NCBI GenBank assembly: GCA_947652605.1
Contig: OX393577.1
Coordinates: 62,582,108 to 62,646,107 of the forward strand
Direction: 5' to 3'
Length of the DNA stretch: 64,000 nucleotides
Origin: Elmis aenea
Taxonomy: Eukaryota > Arthropoda > Insecta > Coleoptera > Elmidae
Both the position numbers and the translations under genes were made by a program. The first letter of the stretch is position 1. Each line of letters starts with the position of its first letter. Below, in pieces: positions 12,128-24,830 of the stretch. Under the pieces are notes generated by a model that made no database searches, was not told the DNA's origin, and saw only the letters and a program-made list of their open reading frames with translations.

Positions 12128-13305
12128 CAGGGTGATTGAAAATCGAGTTATGCATGGGGATCTCGCTTATTATAATAGCTAGGCTAGAGTATAGGTTTTA
12201 GTTTGGCAAAGTTGCTACACATGGCATTTTACTTTTTTATTCATTGCCAAGTTTAAAAAAATGGGTTTTAAACAATAAGCATTATAAATCAGGTAGGCCG
12301 GTCGTTGTAGTTTATGTTGTTTCCATGAAAACCAATCAACAAACTAAAAATTTGAAAGTCCGTTACTTGTCATCGTAATAGATTCGTAAAAATGAACTTT
12401 AATAACGAAGAAAAACGCGTTATAAGGTTTTTTATTCCGTTCTTTTAAGTTGTTATACGTTATCATATGCTTTGTACAAATTTACTTAAAATTATGTTTA
12501 ATGTAGTGTTTTTTTCCGGATATGTTTGTAATAAAAATGTTTTTGTTTATCGTCGTCTGAAACGTTTCTGCCATATTTTTGGCAAAAGCTCCATATTTTC
12601 CTAAGTTTCTGTCCAACGTACAAAAATATGTGTGCGAGGGTTGTCATCTTTCTGGATATGTTTCTGCATATCGTTGACAATATAGAATTCCTATTCAATG
12701 AATAAAAAATTCACAGCACATCGCGTTTTTCTTCGTTATTAAAGTTCATTTTTACGAATTTATTATTGTGACAAGTAATAGACTTTCAAATCTTTTAGTT
12801 TGTTGATTAATTGTCATGGAAACAACAGAAACTACAACGACCGGCCTACCTGATTTATAATGGTTATTGTTTAAACCCCCATTTTTTAATTTGGCAATGA
12901 ATAAAGAAGTAAAATACCATGTGTGATACATCAATGAAGTCAGAAAAATAAATGTCATTTGAATACGTAAATAGCAAAAATTGCGCCCATAAGAAAAACT
13001 AAAGTTGGTTATCATAAAACAAAAACGAATCGATTTGGAAAAAATTTGTGACCACCATCCGATTCGGCTTAAAAAGTTGCTTCGGCAATGTTTTTACACA
13101 TTTAGCATATTTTAAACTCCAAAGGAGTTATAGACGATTTTCAAAAATCATATTTTCCGGTGTTTCCTAATTTTCTCCGATACCGTTTGGGATATTTCCA
13201 ATTTCTCTTTGGAATATTATTGAGCACGATATTTAGCAACTTTGCCGAATTTAAATCTATACTCTAGCTATTATAATAAGGTTAAACTCGAATTCAATCA
13301 ACCTG
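12128..13305. mobile_element. Inverted-repeat Tc1/mariner-type element with transposase N-terminal remnant
   Basis: The ends are CAGGGTGATTGAAAATCGAG and its inverse near 13305, flanked by TA. The inverted arms extend about 290 bp inward, past the transposase start: ATGAACTTTAATAACGAAG is at 12392 on + and again inverted near 12745. So both arms carry the same end of the parent element. The right arm has about 310 bp (roughly 12926-13236) that the left arm lacks. Between the arms, minus-strand frames 12745-12490 resemble the helix-turn-helix start of the rosa-like transposases in this window (NRNS..., GAFAKNMAETF). A partial second copy lies at 34732-35131. Confidence 0.8.
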
Positions 13306-13724
13306 TATAAATATATATTAAAAATATTAGTATTTTGTTTCGTATGTTTTTATTTGGAAAATATCACACATTTGATTGTCAATTAAATAGATTCTACTAA
13401 ATATTTAATACTGAAACATGTATTACATCAAGAAAGCCAATTTGTGGCTCTGATAACATGATTAAAATTGCATAAATACAGGTGTACCATGATTGAAGAC
13501 AGACATATATATTTTATACATCTTTACTACGCACTACAAAAGCTAAAAAGTAAAGTAGATTTTCTTTACTAGCAAAAGTGTGCTTTGTCTGGCTGCCTAG
13601 CAAGTAGTTACACTTAAAAAATTTTGTGAAATTAAAAGGTTTCTAAAACTTAATAAGTAATGTAATAGTAACTGAAAATAGTTTTAACAACTGTAAAATA
13701 CAAAAGTTTTAGAAATGTTTTTAT

Positions 13725-13800
13725 ACTGCTCAAAGTAATTAAGGGATATTTTAGATGTTTATTGCATACTTATAGATATCCCTTAATTGTTTTGAGCAGT
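13725..13800. repeat. 76-bp palindromic MITE remnant
   Basis: ACTGCTCAAAGTAATTAAGG at the left is mirrored by CCCTTAATTGTTTTGAGCAG at the right, with about 25 bp between. ACTGCTCAAA...AATTAAGGGA is a familiar Tc1/mariner-type end, so this is an extreme deletion product with both ends joined. Confidence 0.7.
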
Positions 13801-14732
13801 GTTTTTCAAGTAATCTTATGACTATTGAATCGGTGTGCTACAAAGGAACTAGTGAATTAATAAATAACTGCAGGGTTGCATACCTTCAAAAAGTAAGTAT
13901 TTTGTTGTTTAAGTAGAGTTGTTTAATATTATGCAAAGGTTTAGGTTTAGATGATTGCAGTTGACCATCACACAAATTTTGTTGTCTAAATTTTAATAAA
14001 ACAAAGTAACAGCAAAAATATACAGTAGAAACTTCTTATACTTGCATAAGTGATTTTTTAAGCAACAATAAACTAAAAAGTTTGTTAAGCAGTACATTGC
14101 GTAAAAATTAATACATTATAAATTACTTTCTTCAAAATCATTTTTCATTCTTTACACTTCAGATACCTCAAAATTTAAAATCATTTTTGCTAATAAATAA
14201 TTCTACTTGTGCAACGAATACACATATACATAAAAAAAATAATTAAACAACTTTTGGCAAAACTTTCGCTCCCTATTTACAATTGTTAATAAACCAAAAA
14301 TACTTTGAAATTACTTGTGTTCAAATAAGTTTTAAGCAGAAAACAAAAGTGAACATTAATTAAACATGTAATTATATAAATATATTTTGAAATACATTTT
14401 TTTTACGGAATAATATCAACATATGTTGAATTTTTAAAAGCAAAAAGAATGCAGACATTGCCAAATTAATATTAATTTAGTAACTAAACATTTATTTCAC
14501 AAGGAAAACTTAAAATTACAGCATGTACCTTTAAATATTTTAGATCTGCAACACTAGACTATTATCGTTATATAATTTGTTTATTATTAAAGGAAATAAT
14601 TTGTAAGCATAATTAATAAACCCTAAAGAACTCTTAATGACATTTTAAAAAATCCTATAATAGTGCATCAAAAATATGCTTGTATATTGTTGAAGGTCTT
14701 TGTTTAATTAAAAATGACTAAGTTATGGTATA

Positions 14733-15215
14733 CAGAGTGTTCCAGAAATCATAACCACGACCTGTTTTCTTCAATAATCCTACCAAACTTATTATCTGGC
14801 TTAAAAATCAACTCAAAATATTGATATATGTTAAAAAGGATAAATAATCTCTGTTTTTTAAATAGTAATAGAATGATTTAGTTATCGTAGTATTAAATTT
14901 CTTATCTTTTTAGTCATATAAACGTTATAACTATTATTTAGAAAACAAGCCAGGAATCCATTCTAATTCGATACGTAACAACTACAAGATTTTTTAGATT
15001 TAAAAATATTATAGCCAATTCAGACACCGATTTTCCGGCACTGTTATATGCAAAGCCTTGCCAGATTAACCATTTTGCCGGACCAACCGTATACATCAAA
15101 ATGTAGAACTTATTTTTCCACTGCATATGCCATTTCATTAAATATTGTTTTGTTGGGATCATTTCTTTAAAAAATAACAGAAAATAGAGGTGGTTATGAT
15201 CTCTGATACGTCCTG
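14733..15215. mobile_element. MITE with imperfect TIRs, 483 bp
   Basis: The left end reads CAGAGTGTTCCAGAAATCAT then AACCACGACCTG. The right end is its imperfect inverse (TGGTTATGATCTCTGATACG, then TCCTG), with TA on both sides. No transposase inside; the frame at 14938-15162 shows no motif. Confidence 0.65.
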
Positions 15216-15933
15216 TATCGTGTGATTGACAAATCTACAAAGAACTAGAGACTGGTTCTCATGCATGCGTCTTAATAAATTTATAATGGTTATTTACTTC
15301 TTTTTGCAATCTCTTTACAAAAATCTAAAACACAATATTTATTTTTGGAGCCCGAGAAACAGTTTTGTTACCATGTAAAATATTTGCATGAATAGTTGGA
15401 CATCTGAAACATCCCCAACGTAAAATACGGATACATTTTGACACGTCACTTCCCATTTTACGGAAACGAAACAGTTTCTAGGTATGAATGATAACACACA
15501 TGTGATGCACACTATGCTATAAACAAGGATAATTAATTGCATCAAGATAATTATCGGTTTTACACTTGTAGTTCACTAATTTGCATACATGAAGAACCCT
15601 ATACAAGACGGTAGACGTTAAAGAACTTGAAATTACGGATCTTGAATGGTTCTGAAGGAAAAACAATGATAAATTTTTATTATTTTGTCACGATTTCCAA
15701 AAGTAATACGCAAAAGTTTCAGGGATTAAGATAAATATGTTTGAGTATAAATCACGAATCTTTTCTATAAACAAAGTCAAAAATACTAGAACAAAATTAA
15801 CACTCTCGCCTCTTTAAATAAAATTGCTATTTCAGAAGATTTAAGAATCCCAAGACAAGTAATTAATTTCTGCAAGATATTTTTCATAAAACAATTTAGG
15901 TGAGTTCAAATAAACTTATTTTTATATTAATAA
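15216..15933. other. Spacer, nothing recognised
   Basis: No coding or repeat signal supported. Confidence 0.4.
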
Positions 15934-16935
15934 CACAGGCCGATATGATTTTTTTTTGTTTTAAATTTTATTCGTGTTACCTATAAATTCGGTGGCGCTG
16001 ATTACGAATCTGCTTTTAGTTTTTTGATGTCACATCAGGTTTTCACACAAAACCAGCTGTGCAGGTACGACGCGACGTCTTGTAGACCCGAGCATATTGG
16101 TCCGAAGGCTACCTACTTATTATCTGATATCCCGGTTTCCCGAATTTGTAACAATTGGAGATCAGTCAAAATACAATAACAGTAATTTTATTAACTCTTT
16201 AAATATGTATGTATGTAGTCTGTTTGTTTTATACATCAGGTAAAATTAAAAATAAATTATTATATTTTTTGTTTTTTAAAACACCATTTGTTTTTTTATT
16301 TTGCTAAAAAACTTGATGAGATAGGGAAAATCTGTGTGCCATTGAATCCAGAGCATATTACTTACATTAGAACAGCAATTTTTATGTAAATTATACAAAT
16401 AGATTTTGTTTAAATAGTTTTAAAATATTTTTTTTTTGTTTAATAACTCATTAATCTATTTTTCCATTTTCCTGAAAAACTTGATGAGATAGCGAAAATC
16501 TGTGTGCCATTGAATACAGAAGATGTTATTTATATAAGAACAGCAAGTCTAATATAAATTATACAAATAGTTTTCTGTTTGAAAAGTTTTGAAGTAACAA
16601 AAATTTTTTTAGACTTTTTAATATTTTTTTCCATTTTGCTGAAAAACTTGATGAGATAGGGAAAAACTGCGTGTGCATTTGAATTTAGAGCATGTGATTT
16701 ATTTAAAAACAGCAATTATAATTTAAATTGTGCAAACATTTTTTAGTTTAAGATAGTTTTGAAATTAATTTGGTTTTCTAGAGACTCATTGATCTCTTTT
16801 TTCCATTTTGCTAAAAAAAACTTGATGTGATAGCGAAAAACTGCGTGTTCCATTGATTTCAGAGCTTGTAATTTATATAAGAACAGTTATCTAAATTAAA
16901 ACGACGTTCACAAAGTTCTTACATGCCGGCCTGTG
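15934..16935. mobile_element. 1-kb element with CACAGGCCG ends and internal 168-bp tandem repeats
   Basis: CACAGGCCGATATG at the left and CATGCCGGCCTGTG at the right are inverted, with TTAA close to each end (15927-15930, 16936-16939). Inside, about four copies of a 168-bp unit marked by AAACTTGATGAGATAG occur at about 16311, 16479, 16646 and 16820. No protein frame. The superfamily is uncertain; a TTAA-targeting or Helitron-like non-autonomous element with internal satellite would fit. Confidence 0.6.
16260..16900. repeat. 168-bp internal tandem repeat, 4 copies
   Basis: Units share the AAACTTGATGAGATAG...GAAAA.CTGCGTG.CATTGAAT...AACAGCAAT order at spacings of 168, 167 and 174 bp. They are diverged by roughly 20-25%, so older than the 173-bp satellite, and unrelated to it in sequence. 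Confidence 0.8.
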
Positions 16936-17065
16936 TTAATCTCCAATAATAGAGCATTATTAAACATATGTACAAGGGTTGAAACAGTCAAATCCCTATT
17001 TGTTTGTTACAAAACGAAATTGTAAGCATTTTTTTGTATCTTTCTTGCACAAGATCATATTTATA

Positions 17066-19359
17066 CAGGGTGACAATAATCTACATGTGTTGTATGGGTA
17101 ACTTTGTTATTACAAGAGTAACAAAGTCGGTTAAATTAGCAAAGTTGGGCAGAATTTCAAGACGAATTTAATGCCATTTTGACATTTGGTCTACACCTTC
17201 AACTTTTTTAAATATTTTGAAAAAACCAAAAACAGACGATTTTTTCAATGGTAAATAATTCCACAGCCACCTATGTTAAAACCAAAGTGTGAATTGATTC
17301 CTTTAGATATTTTTACGTAGAATTAGAAAAAAATATTTAAAAAGTCATAGCTCACTCGATTTTCGAGATATAAGCCAAACTTGACTTTTTTTAAATGGCA
17401 ACCATAGTTGGCTATGGGTTCATTAAATAGCTTATTTTCTTCTGATTTCAAAAATGTATGGGTGGTCATATCTATTTCCATTAGTTTTCTTACAATTTGC
17501 AAAAACCGAAATTATTACTAAATAGTATAAGGGTGCCTTGGAATTGGACAAGAATGTCATGTTTTCTTGCTTTATATCTAATCATCAGAAACAATTGAAA
17601 TTACTAGTAAAATAATTTAATTGAACAATAACAAATAAAATACTTCGTGGCTAATATTAATAAACTACTAACATAATAATTAATGACTAAAATTAAATTA
17701 AAAATTATAATAATGCTTCAAAGTGGCCACCATTTTCTTGAACACACAGTTGACACCGTTTTAATATTTCACTTTGCACTTTTAGTAAAGTAGCTATTAT
17801 GTCTGATTTCTGCTACAGCTGCTCTTATGTTGGTTTTCAGGTGATCAACACTATGGGGCTTTTCTTTATAAACTTTATCTTTAATAGTTCCCCATAGAAA
17901 AAAATCAAGAGGCGTTAGGTCCGGAGACCTGGGAGGCCATGCAATGGGACCTCTGTTACCTATCCAGTTAGGAAATTTTTCTAATAAATAGTTTGATACT
18001 ATTTGTGCATTGTGAGCTGGTGCTCCATCATGCTGAAAGTAATTCAAATTTTGAATCAAGTTCAATGGAAGATCGTCCAACATTTCTTCTAATTGATTTT
18101 GTAAAAATAACAAATAGCGCTCTGAATTTAAATTTTCCTCATAAAAATAAGGACCGAGTATTTTTGTACCAAGAATGGCACACCAAACATTGATACTAAA
18201 AACATGTTGATCACGTCTTTCAACCGTTAAGTGTGGATTTTCCCTCGCCCAGTAAATATGATTTTTTCTATTAAATAATCCATTGTTTGTAAATTTTGCC
18301 TCGTCAGTAAATAAAATTGATTGAGAAAAGAGTTCGTGTCTTCGACTTTCTTCTACGAACCATGTAGCATAGTTTAATCTTCTATCCAAATCTGTTGGGT
18401 ACAACGTATTTCCAATATGATGATGATAAGGATTAAAATTATTTTGTTTTAAAATTATTCTTGCTTGTTCTCTGAATACGTTACACTCAAGTCCGATTTC
18501 TCGTACAGATGCAGTTGGTTTAAAAGTATTGTATGCCAAAACAAGTACCTCTGTATCTTCATTAAAATTTATTTTGGCATCTTTTGGTTTAGAAAATGAT
18601 CCATACTGTTTTGAATTAGCTTCGAGTTTTGCAAACAATCTTTTATCTGGCTGCCTTCTTTCCATGTATGTTAGTAGATATAATTCCGATGCTGCGTTTA
18701 CATCACGATTACAACTGTAGTAGCAAAATAACATATCATTTTTTTCTTCCCTCGAATAAGCCATATTTTTTATTTTTTTAAACTTTTATCACAATTACTT
18801 AACACATTCACATCAGTAATTAGCAGCAAAACAGAACTTAGTTTGACAACTAATTAAAAAAAAACAAAAAATGCTCTCCAGTTCCAAGGCACTCACATAC
18901 TATTTAGTAATAATTTCGGTTTTTGCAAATTGTAAGAAAACTAATGGAAATAGATATGACAACCCATACATTTTTGAAATCAGAAGAAAATAAGCTATTT
19001 AATGAACCCATAGCCAACTATGGTTGCCATTTAAAAAAAGTCAAGTTTGGCTTATATCTCGAAAATCGAGTGAGCTATGACTTTTTAAATATTTTTTTCT
19101 AATTCTACGTAAAAATATCTAAAGGAATCAATTCACACTTTGGTTTTAACATAGGTGGCTGTGGAATTATTTACCATTGAAAAAATCGTCTGTTTTTGGT
19201 TTTTTCAAAATATTTAAAAAAGTTGAAGGTGTAGACCAAATGTCAAAATGGCATTAAATTCGTCTTGAAATTCTGCCCAACTTTGCTAATTTAACCGACT
19301 TTGTTACTCTTGTAATAACAAAGTTACCCATACAACACATGTAGATTATTGTCACCCTG
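17066..19359. mobile_element. Tc1/mariner-superfamily transposon with ~485-bp TIRs
   Basis: Both ends begin CAGGGTGACAATAATCTACA on their own strand and are flanked by TA (17064-17065, 19360-19361). Left arm 17066 to about 17550 and right arm about 18872-19359 are near-identical inverted copies with only a few differences, which suggests recent activity. Between them lies one minus-strand transposase gene (17705-18764). The arms are very long for this superfamily, where 20-200 bp is common. Confidence 0.93.
17705..18764 (-). pseudogene. Transposase, DD41D (rosa-like) type, frameshifted near its C-terminus
   Basis: The ATG at 18764 opens a 331-codon frame ending at 17769. The N-terminal helix-turn-helix region starts MAYSREEKNDMLFCYYSCNR. 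The catalytic residues are visible: D154 in LFTDEAKF, D246 in FQHDGAPAH, and D287 in RSPDLTPLDFFLWG, so the last spacing is 40 residues. The family normally ends RCQLCVQENGGHFEALL; exactly that text is found one frame over, ending in TAA at 17705. A one-base insertion (or two-base loss) near 17803 therefore truncates the protein. The catalytic core is otherwise intact. It would cut and paste its own TIRs at TA sites in the nucleus; this copy may be inactive or weakened. Confidence 0.9.
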
Positions 19360-22139
19360 TATAAGCGCATAATCCTGCAGTTTAATTATGTATTACCAAA
19401 CACACAGTTATCAATTTAAGTATTTACCTATGCAAAGTTCTTGTGTAATTTCTTCAGTACGGAATACACTTACATTTAAGCTACATATTACAACATATGT
19501 CGCTATCAATTTGGTTATTAATATAAAACTACTGTGAAATGTATTCAGTAGATGTCCAGCTAGCACGTCGACTGTTTAGTGTTGTGTTTAAAACAGTTGT
19601 GTAAGGGCTTTTGAGAAAAAGGCAAGTGTGCTGAATTTGTTTCTTTAAAAAAGATATTTCTTATTGGAGAAGCTTTCGTTATTATTTAAGACAATCGCAA
19701 GATTTTTATTTTAAAACCTGACGAAAAATAACTAAAGAGGTTTTCAAATACGTTTTTAATAGTCAAATTTCCAAATTCCCTGGATATTTTGTTCATTTTT
19801 TTTTCAAGAACATAAGCTTCTTTGGATACAAGTTATTGGTATCGATGGATTCGTTAAAAGATGCTCCATTTAAATAACCGCTTGTATCACTATAGTTCCT
19901 ATTTTGTCAAAAAAAAAACGATTCCTGAACCTTCAAAGCTGATTAAAGTAACCTAAATGACATTAAAAATTTACAAAAACGTTTTCTGGACAATTGTTGA
20001 CATAATAAAATTCAATTTATGCAGGCCACGGCACACTTAATAGGAAATTAAATTTTGATCCAAAAATTATTTGAAGTTATAAAAATTAACCAAAATAGTG
20101 TAGTTGTATCAAAAATCGATTCCTCTTTCCAAAAATGTAAAAGTATACAGGGTGATCCGTTTAAAATAACAAAGTTGGGGTCATTTCCGGCGAAACCGGA
20201 AGTGAAACAATTGTGTGCATGTGGTCAAAAAGCTCCCTTTTTTGCACATATCATACGTCATTTCATTTATCTAAAATCAAAACTAAAGAAAAAAAAGGGG
20301 GTGTACCACACTTCATTTACACCCGCTATAGGGTTAGCAACTTTTAATTTCTCAAAGAAGCTTACACTTTCAAAGTCCATTAACAAAGTTTTTACTAAAG
20401 CCCATACTCTTTGATTAAAACTGGGGAAAGCAGAAGTTTCCAACTACAATAGCTACAATTTAATTATTAATTAAACCAAAAGTTTATCGCAAAGTAAATT
20501 CATGTAAACAAGCAAGTCATAACAAAAGGTTGCCATTCGTTTACACAAAACAGATTTTGAGAAATATGAGTATGTCGTAACATGTGCAGTCATGTTCTTT
20601 TAACTACCTACATCAATACTGTAACATGTTTAATTACAAAAAACTTTAAATGGCTTCTTAAAACCAACTAAAAGCTGTTCACGTAATCGCCCTTTTCATT
20701 ACCCGCCGTTGAAATCATACGTTTTTTTCGGCCTTTCTTTGAATCCGAAAGGTGAGCGAAATTCTCCAAAACATCCTGCAAAATTCCACGAACGAGTTTA
20801 ATTAAAGAAATGACAACATAACAAGGAAGCAAGATTTTCGTTATTTTGACCTCCCACGCGTTGTAGCTAAGAGTGCCGTGGTGGGGTGTTAAACAATCGC
20901 CACAAGTAGGACGCGAAACTGCAGGAATATGGAAGCTTTCTTGGCGCGCATTCGCAAGCTGGTGGCGCTAGTGCTGCAGTGTTTAGTTCCTGAAGTAACA
21001 CAACACTGCATGTATATACAAGTGTGGTCGGTGGTGATTCCCTAAGAAATGTTGTGTGTTTTTCTTAAACATCGGTACAAAATTATTATTATTAGAGTAT
21101 AGCGTTAATAATATAAATAAAAGGTTGTGAGAAATGTAAATATAAATTTTAAAAATCGCGTATTTTTTACTGAGTTCATAAAACAATCTAAGCAACATGT
21201 GCTGCAAGCTGGAAGTTTAATTAAAACCATTAAAAAGATAATGAAAAGTCTTTCAAACACTACGTAAATTTGATTAGAAGCGTTTTATTTAAAGAAATCA
21301 ATTAAAATTCAACGAAATATTTTATAAAATTTTAATATACATGAAATAAAATAAAAGTTTAATACGGGAATTGTATTGTATGTAACTCAGGAGCTATTTT
21401 GGAAAATCCGTAATACAAAATTAATACAAATTAGTTCTAAATTAAGCGTTTTGATTCTATCAGCTCCCCAAAGTGGGTAAGTAGCACGTTCAGATTATTT
21501 TTAAAATAATCCACCCCGTTTCAACCCCCGCTGTAATAATTGCCATTTCAATTCGGTCCTTTAGCGAAATCCCATATTGATTTTTTCACGTATTTATAAA
21601 TGTATATTTTGTCCAGTTTCCATTGACTGACATATAGTTACCTTCATTTAAGTTTAGCCGTTGCATAAATTAAAAAAATCGATTCACTTTACCCAAGGAA
21701 TGAGTATTGCCCTATGCGATAATACCCGGTTTTATTGAAAGCTAAAAATATAAGACTTAGAGTTAATAGATCCCGTGTTTTTTTTTTTGTTTAATAAAGG
21801 TGAGAATTTATAAATACGTCGGTATCGAGCTTTTATTTATCAGCAAAGTGAATCTGAACCGTATTTCATAAAACTTGAGGTGCATGCTTAGATATTGCTC
21901 GTTTACAGCTGGTTCAGTGTTTGAGTTCAAGAACTAAACGCAAAATTAACGTTTTTGTTTTAGAATGAATTATGAATTGTATATTTCGTAAGTAGAACTA
22001 CTCTGTAGGCCAAATAACGATTAACATTGATTTTGCCAAACCAAGGTCCGTCATTAATCACATGGTAAAAATTTTACCTTAAGGTGAATAAAGTTTAATA
22101 TTTTTTTATTGCTCCAACTCATCCACAATTTTTTTGTAT
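19360..22139. other. Spacer with one solo MITE end
   Basis: At about 20149 CAGGGTGATCCGTTTAAAAT resembles the outer end of a TA-targeting element, but I found no inverted partner. GC-rich patches near 20860-20990 (GGCGCGCATTCGCAAGCTGG) are unexplained. No exon could be supported. Confidence 0.4.
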
Positions 22140-23480
22140 ACTAATAATAATCTTTATTTGCTCTAAATATCCAAAAAGGTGTGGAACATGTCACAATAAT
22201 AGTACACATAGTTTACAAAAACACTGAAAATTATATTTAGTTAGTTAGTTAGTTAAGTTAGCTTTATTTAGCAATTGCTATTACATTGTAACATAATTTA
22301 CATAGGTAATAGTAAATATAATAAAAATAAAAATCTAAAAATCTTCTAAATTCTAAATATCTAAAATAATAGTTTAATAGCGTTCTAATACGTACTTCTT
22401 AATTAATTTAATACCCTTCTTATAATTATTACATATTTTGACTTGATGCGGCATATTATTAAATATTTTAAAACCTTGATAAAATAACGAACGGTTGGAC
22501 TTTTAGTACATTTCTCTATAACGAAATCAAGCCTATTTCTAGTTTTATAACTGTGGATCTCATGGACTAATTTTACATTTTCATACAGATATTTTGGTGT
22601 TTTTTGTAATTTAATTTTTATAACTAGCTCTAATGTTCTAAATATTATTCTCTGATTAAATACTCATAAATTTAACATAACCTTGATAGGGGAATGAATT
22701 GAACACTTTAAAATAGTGCGCATGGCGCGGTTTGTACTTTCTGTAATTGTTTAAGCTCATTTTTATTTAAATTAATAAGTAATGAAGCGCAAAACTCAAA
22801 ATGAGTAGCTGTTATTGTTTTATACAGTAAAACTCTAGTGTACATACTAATGTGTTTGCTACATCTTTTGAAGAGAAAAATCTTTTTGGAAATTTTGTTC
22901 ATCATGTATTTTGTGTGTAACTTAAACGTTAAATTTTTATCTAATATAACACCAAGGTATTTAATTTCGGTTACTCTTTCTAAATTAGTGTTGCTAATTT
23001 TTATATCCAGATTAGCATTATAAATATTTGTTTTATAGATAATGTGTTTGGTTCCCAAAATCATAAATTTGGATTTATCAACATTAATACATAAATTATT
23101 ATCGCATAGCCATTTATAAATATTACTTAGATCTAAATTCATATTATCTACTAATTCAATTGTTTTAAATCCACTAACAAACAACATTGTATCGTCCGAA
23201 AACATTTTTATTTCACAATGTTTGGCTTATTTAACCATATCGTTTATATAAACAACAAAAAGCAGAGGACCCAGAACGGTTCCTTGTGGTACACCATGTG
23301 TGGTTTTTAAACAAGACGATATAGTTCTATTATATTTAACTTTTTGATGTCTATTTTGTAAGTATGATTTAAACCAACGTAAACGTTAAACGTAAAAGAG
23401 TTTTTAAAGGAAGCACCATTTAGGTATTCACTAACTCCATAGTAAGCTTTAGAAATCAGAACATTTCTTAATATTTTCTT
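22140..23480 (-). pseudogene. LINE (CR1/Jockey-like), RT domain to 3' tail
   Basis: Read right to left: KAYYGVSEYLNGASFKNS near 23450, then [20 protein letters not shown] (motif B region) near 23290. A stop follows, then FSDDTMLFVSG (catalytic motif C, with S in place of the usual A) at 23202. Next come IKYLGVILDKNLTFKLH (motif E), LLYKTITATHFEFCASLL, and after a frameshift SLFYQGFKIFNNMPHQVK near 22470. The 3' tail CAAATAAAGATTATTATTAG is at about 22142-22160, but a (TTAG)n stretch at 22238-22260 separates it from the coding part, so two insertions are possible. 5' truncated and broken. Confidence 0.85.
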
Positions 23481-24080
23481 CAAGCCGGGGTGGGTAGATT
23501 TTATATAATCTCAGGTTTAGTTTAAAAATTACTTACGTAGCTAACATTTTCATTAAATGATATAATTTGTGTTTACTATAATTTAAAGATAATTGCTACC
23601 GTGTGCTAAATGTTGCCACTTAAAAAAAAACGTAAAAGGCAAGTTTAAATAAGCAATAATCAGTTTAATATATTGTTTTATTATTTAAGTAATTCACTCC
23701 TCAATATTAATAAGCTTGAATAAATAAGACGTTTATTTTGAAAGTGGCATAAATCACTATTACATTATTTTGATATATTAAATATTTTGCATTTTAATGT
23801 GCATACAAATATTTTTGCTAACTATAGAAAAATTTCACTTATATTCGTTTTCGGTTACTTATTTTTTCCTCATTATACATAATTTCGCTCATACTTTAAC
23901 AAATTGTAGTTTTTTATTACTGTAAAGTGACTTAAGTCACTTTCAAAATTAATAGTTTATCAAAACTACGGACATGTTGATTTTGTCAGATGTGTTTTAC
24001 TGAAGTGAAGTTTGTTATATAATTCTTAGGATTATGGCTAACGCCGAGGCGTTGTTTAAATCTATTTATTGAGGTGGATT
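23481..24080. other. Spacer, nothing recognised
   Basis: AT-rich DNA without motif. Confidence 0.4.
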
Positions 24081-24084
24081 AGTC

Positions 24085-24830
24085 CTCTCTCTCTGGTTTT
24101 TTAAAGCTTGTTGTTGGTCCTGGCTGCCTCCGTTATTTTCTTTCATTCTTTCCTATCTTTGCATTTCGATTTCCAGTCATTTATTCTCGATGCCTTTGTA
24201 TCTTCCTCCAGGGCGTCTCTCCATCTTTTCCTTGGTCTTCCCTTGTTTCTGGACCAAAAAGGGATCCATTGTGTTATCCTCCTGATAATTTCGGTTGGTT
24301 TCATTCTCATGATGTGTCCTGCCCATTTTAATCGTTGTGCTTTAATCTGTCGAATGATGTTTTCTCCTCCGAGTTCCTCCTCTATTTCTTCGTTTCTTCT
24401 CAGTCTTACTTCTTCATCTTTTGTTAGGTTAGGTCCTAAACTCTTAGGTTCAAAACTCTCTCTTTTACTCTGTTCTTTCCAGCTTGCCCAAGTAAATGCA
24501 AATATTAACTTTTTCGAAGGTGAATTCTTTTGTTTCTAGATCGTTCTGTGTGTGTGCATATTTTCACTTCCTATCTTCATATATTTTGTTATTTCTTCAT
24601 TTACTTCCAGACCCAGTTTTTTTTTGTCTCTTTGTCTAGTTGATCTGTCGCTCTTATTATGTCTTCTCTTCTATTCCCTATGATTGCTATATCGTCAGCA
24701 TACTCTAATATTTCTATTTGGTTGATCATAATGTTTTTCTTATCTAGTTTCGCTGTTCGTAGTACGCCTTTTAGTATTAAATTAAATATGGTTTTACACC
24801 TTTTTTTACTTTAAAGGATTCCGTTGTTAT
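24085..24830 (-). pseudogene. LINE reverse transcriptase fragment (RTE-like)
   Basis: The minus strand around 24690 reads EYADDIAIIGNR, the catalytic YADD motif. Further on the frames read ETKKNW, a region matching the RT thumb, and near 24250 RAPWRKIQRHRE-like text typical of the element's end. Many stops. The + frame at 24108-24539 is only its antisense shadow. Confidence 0.75.

Noticed and set aside
20055..20414. 119-codon + frame
   Set aside because: Crosses a MITE end (CAGGGTGATCC) and has a lysine-rich AT-driven composition.
24108..24539. 143-codon + frame rich in Leu, Phe and Ser
   Set aside because: Antisense shadow of the LINE on the minus strand.
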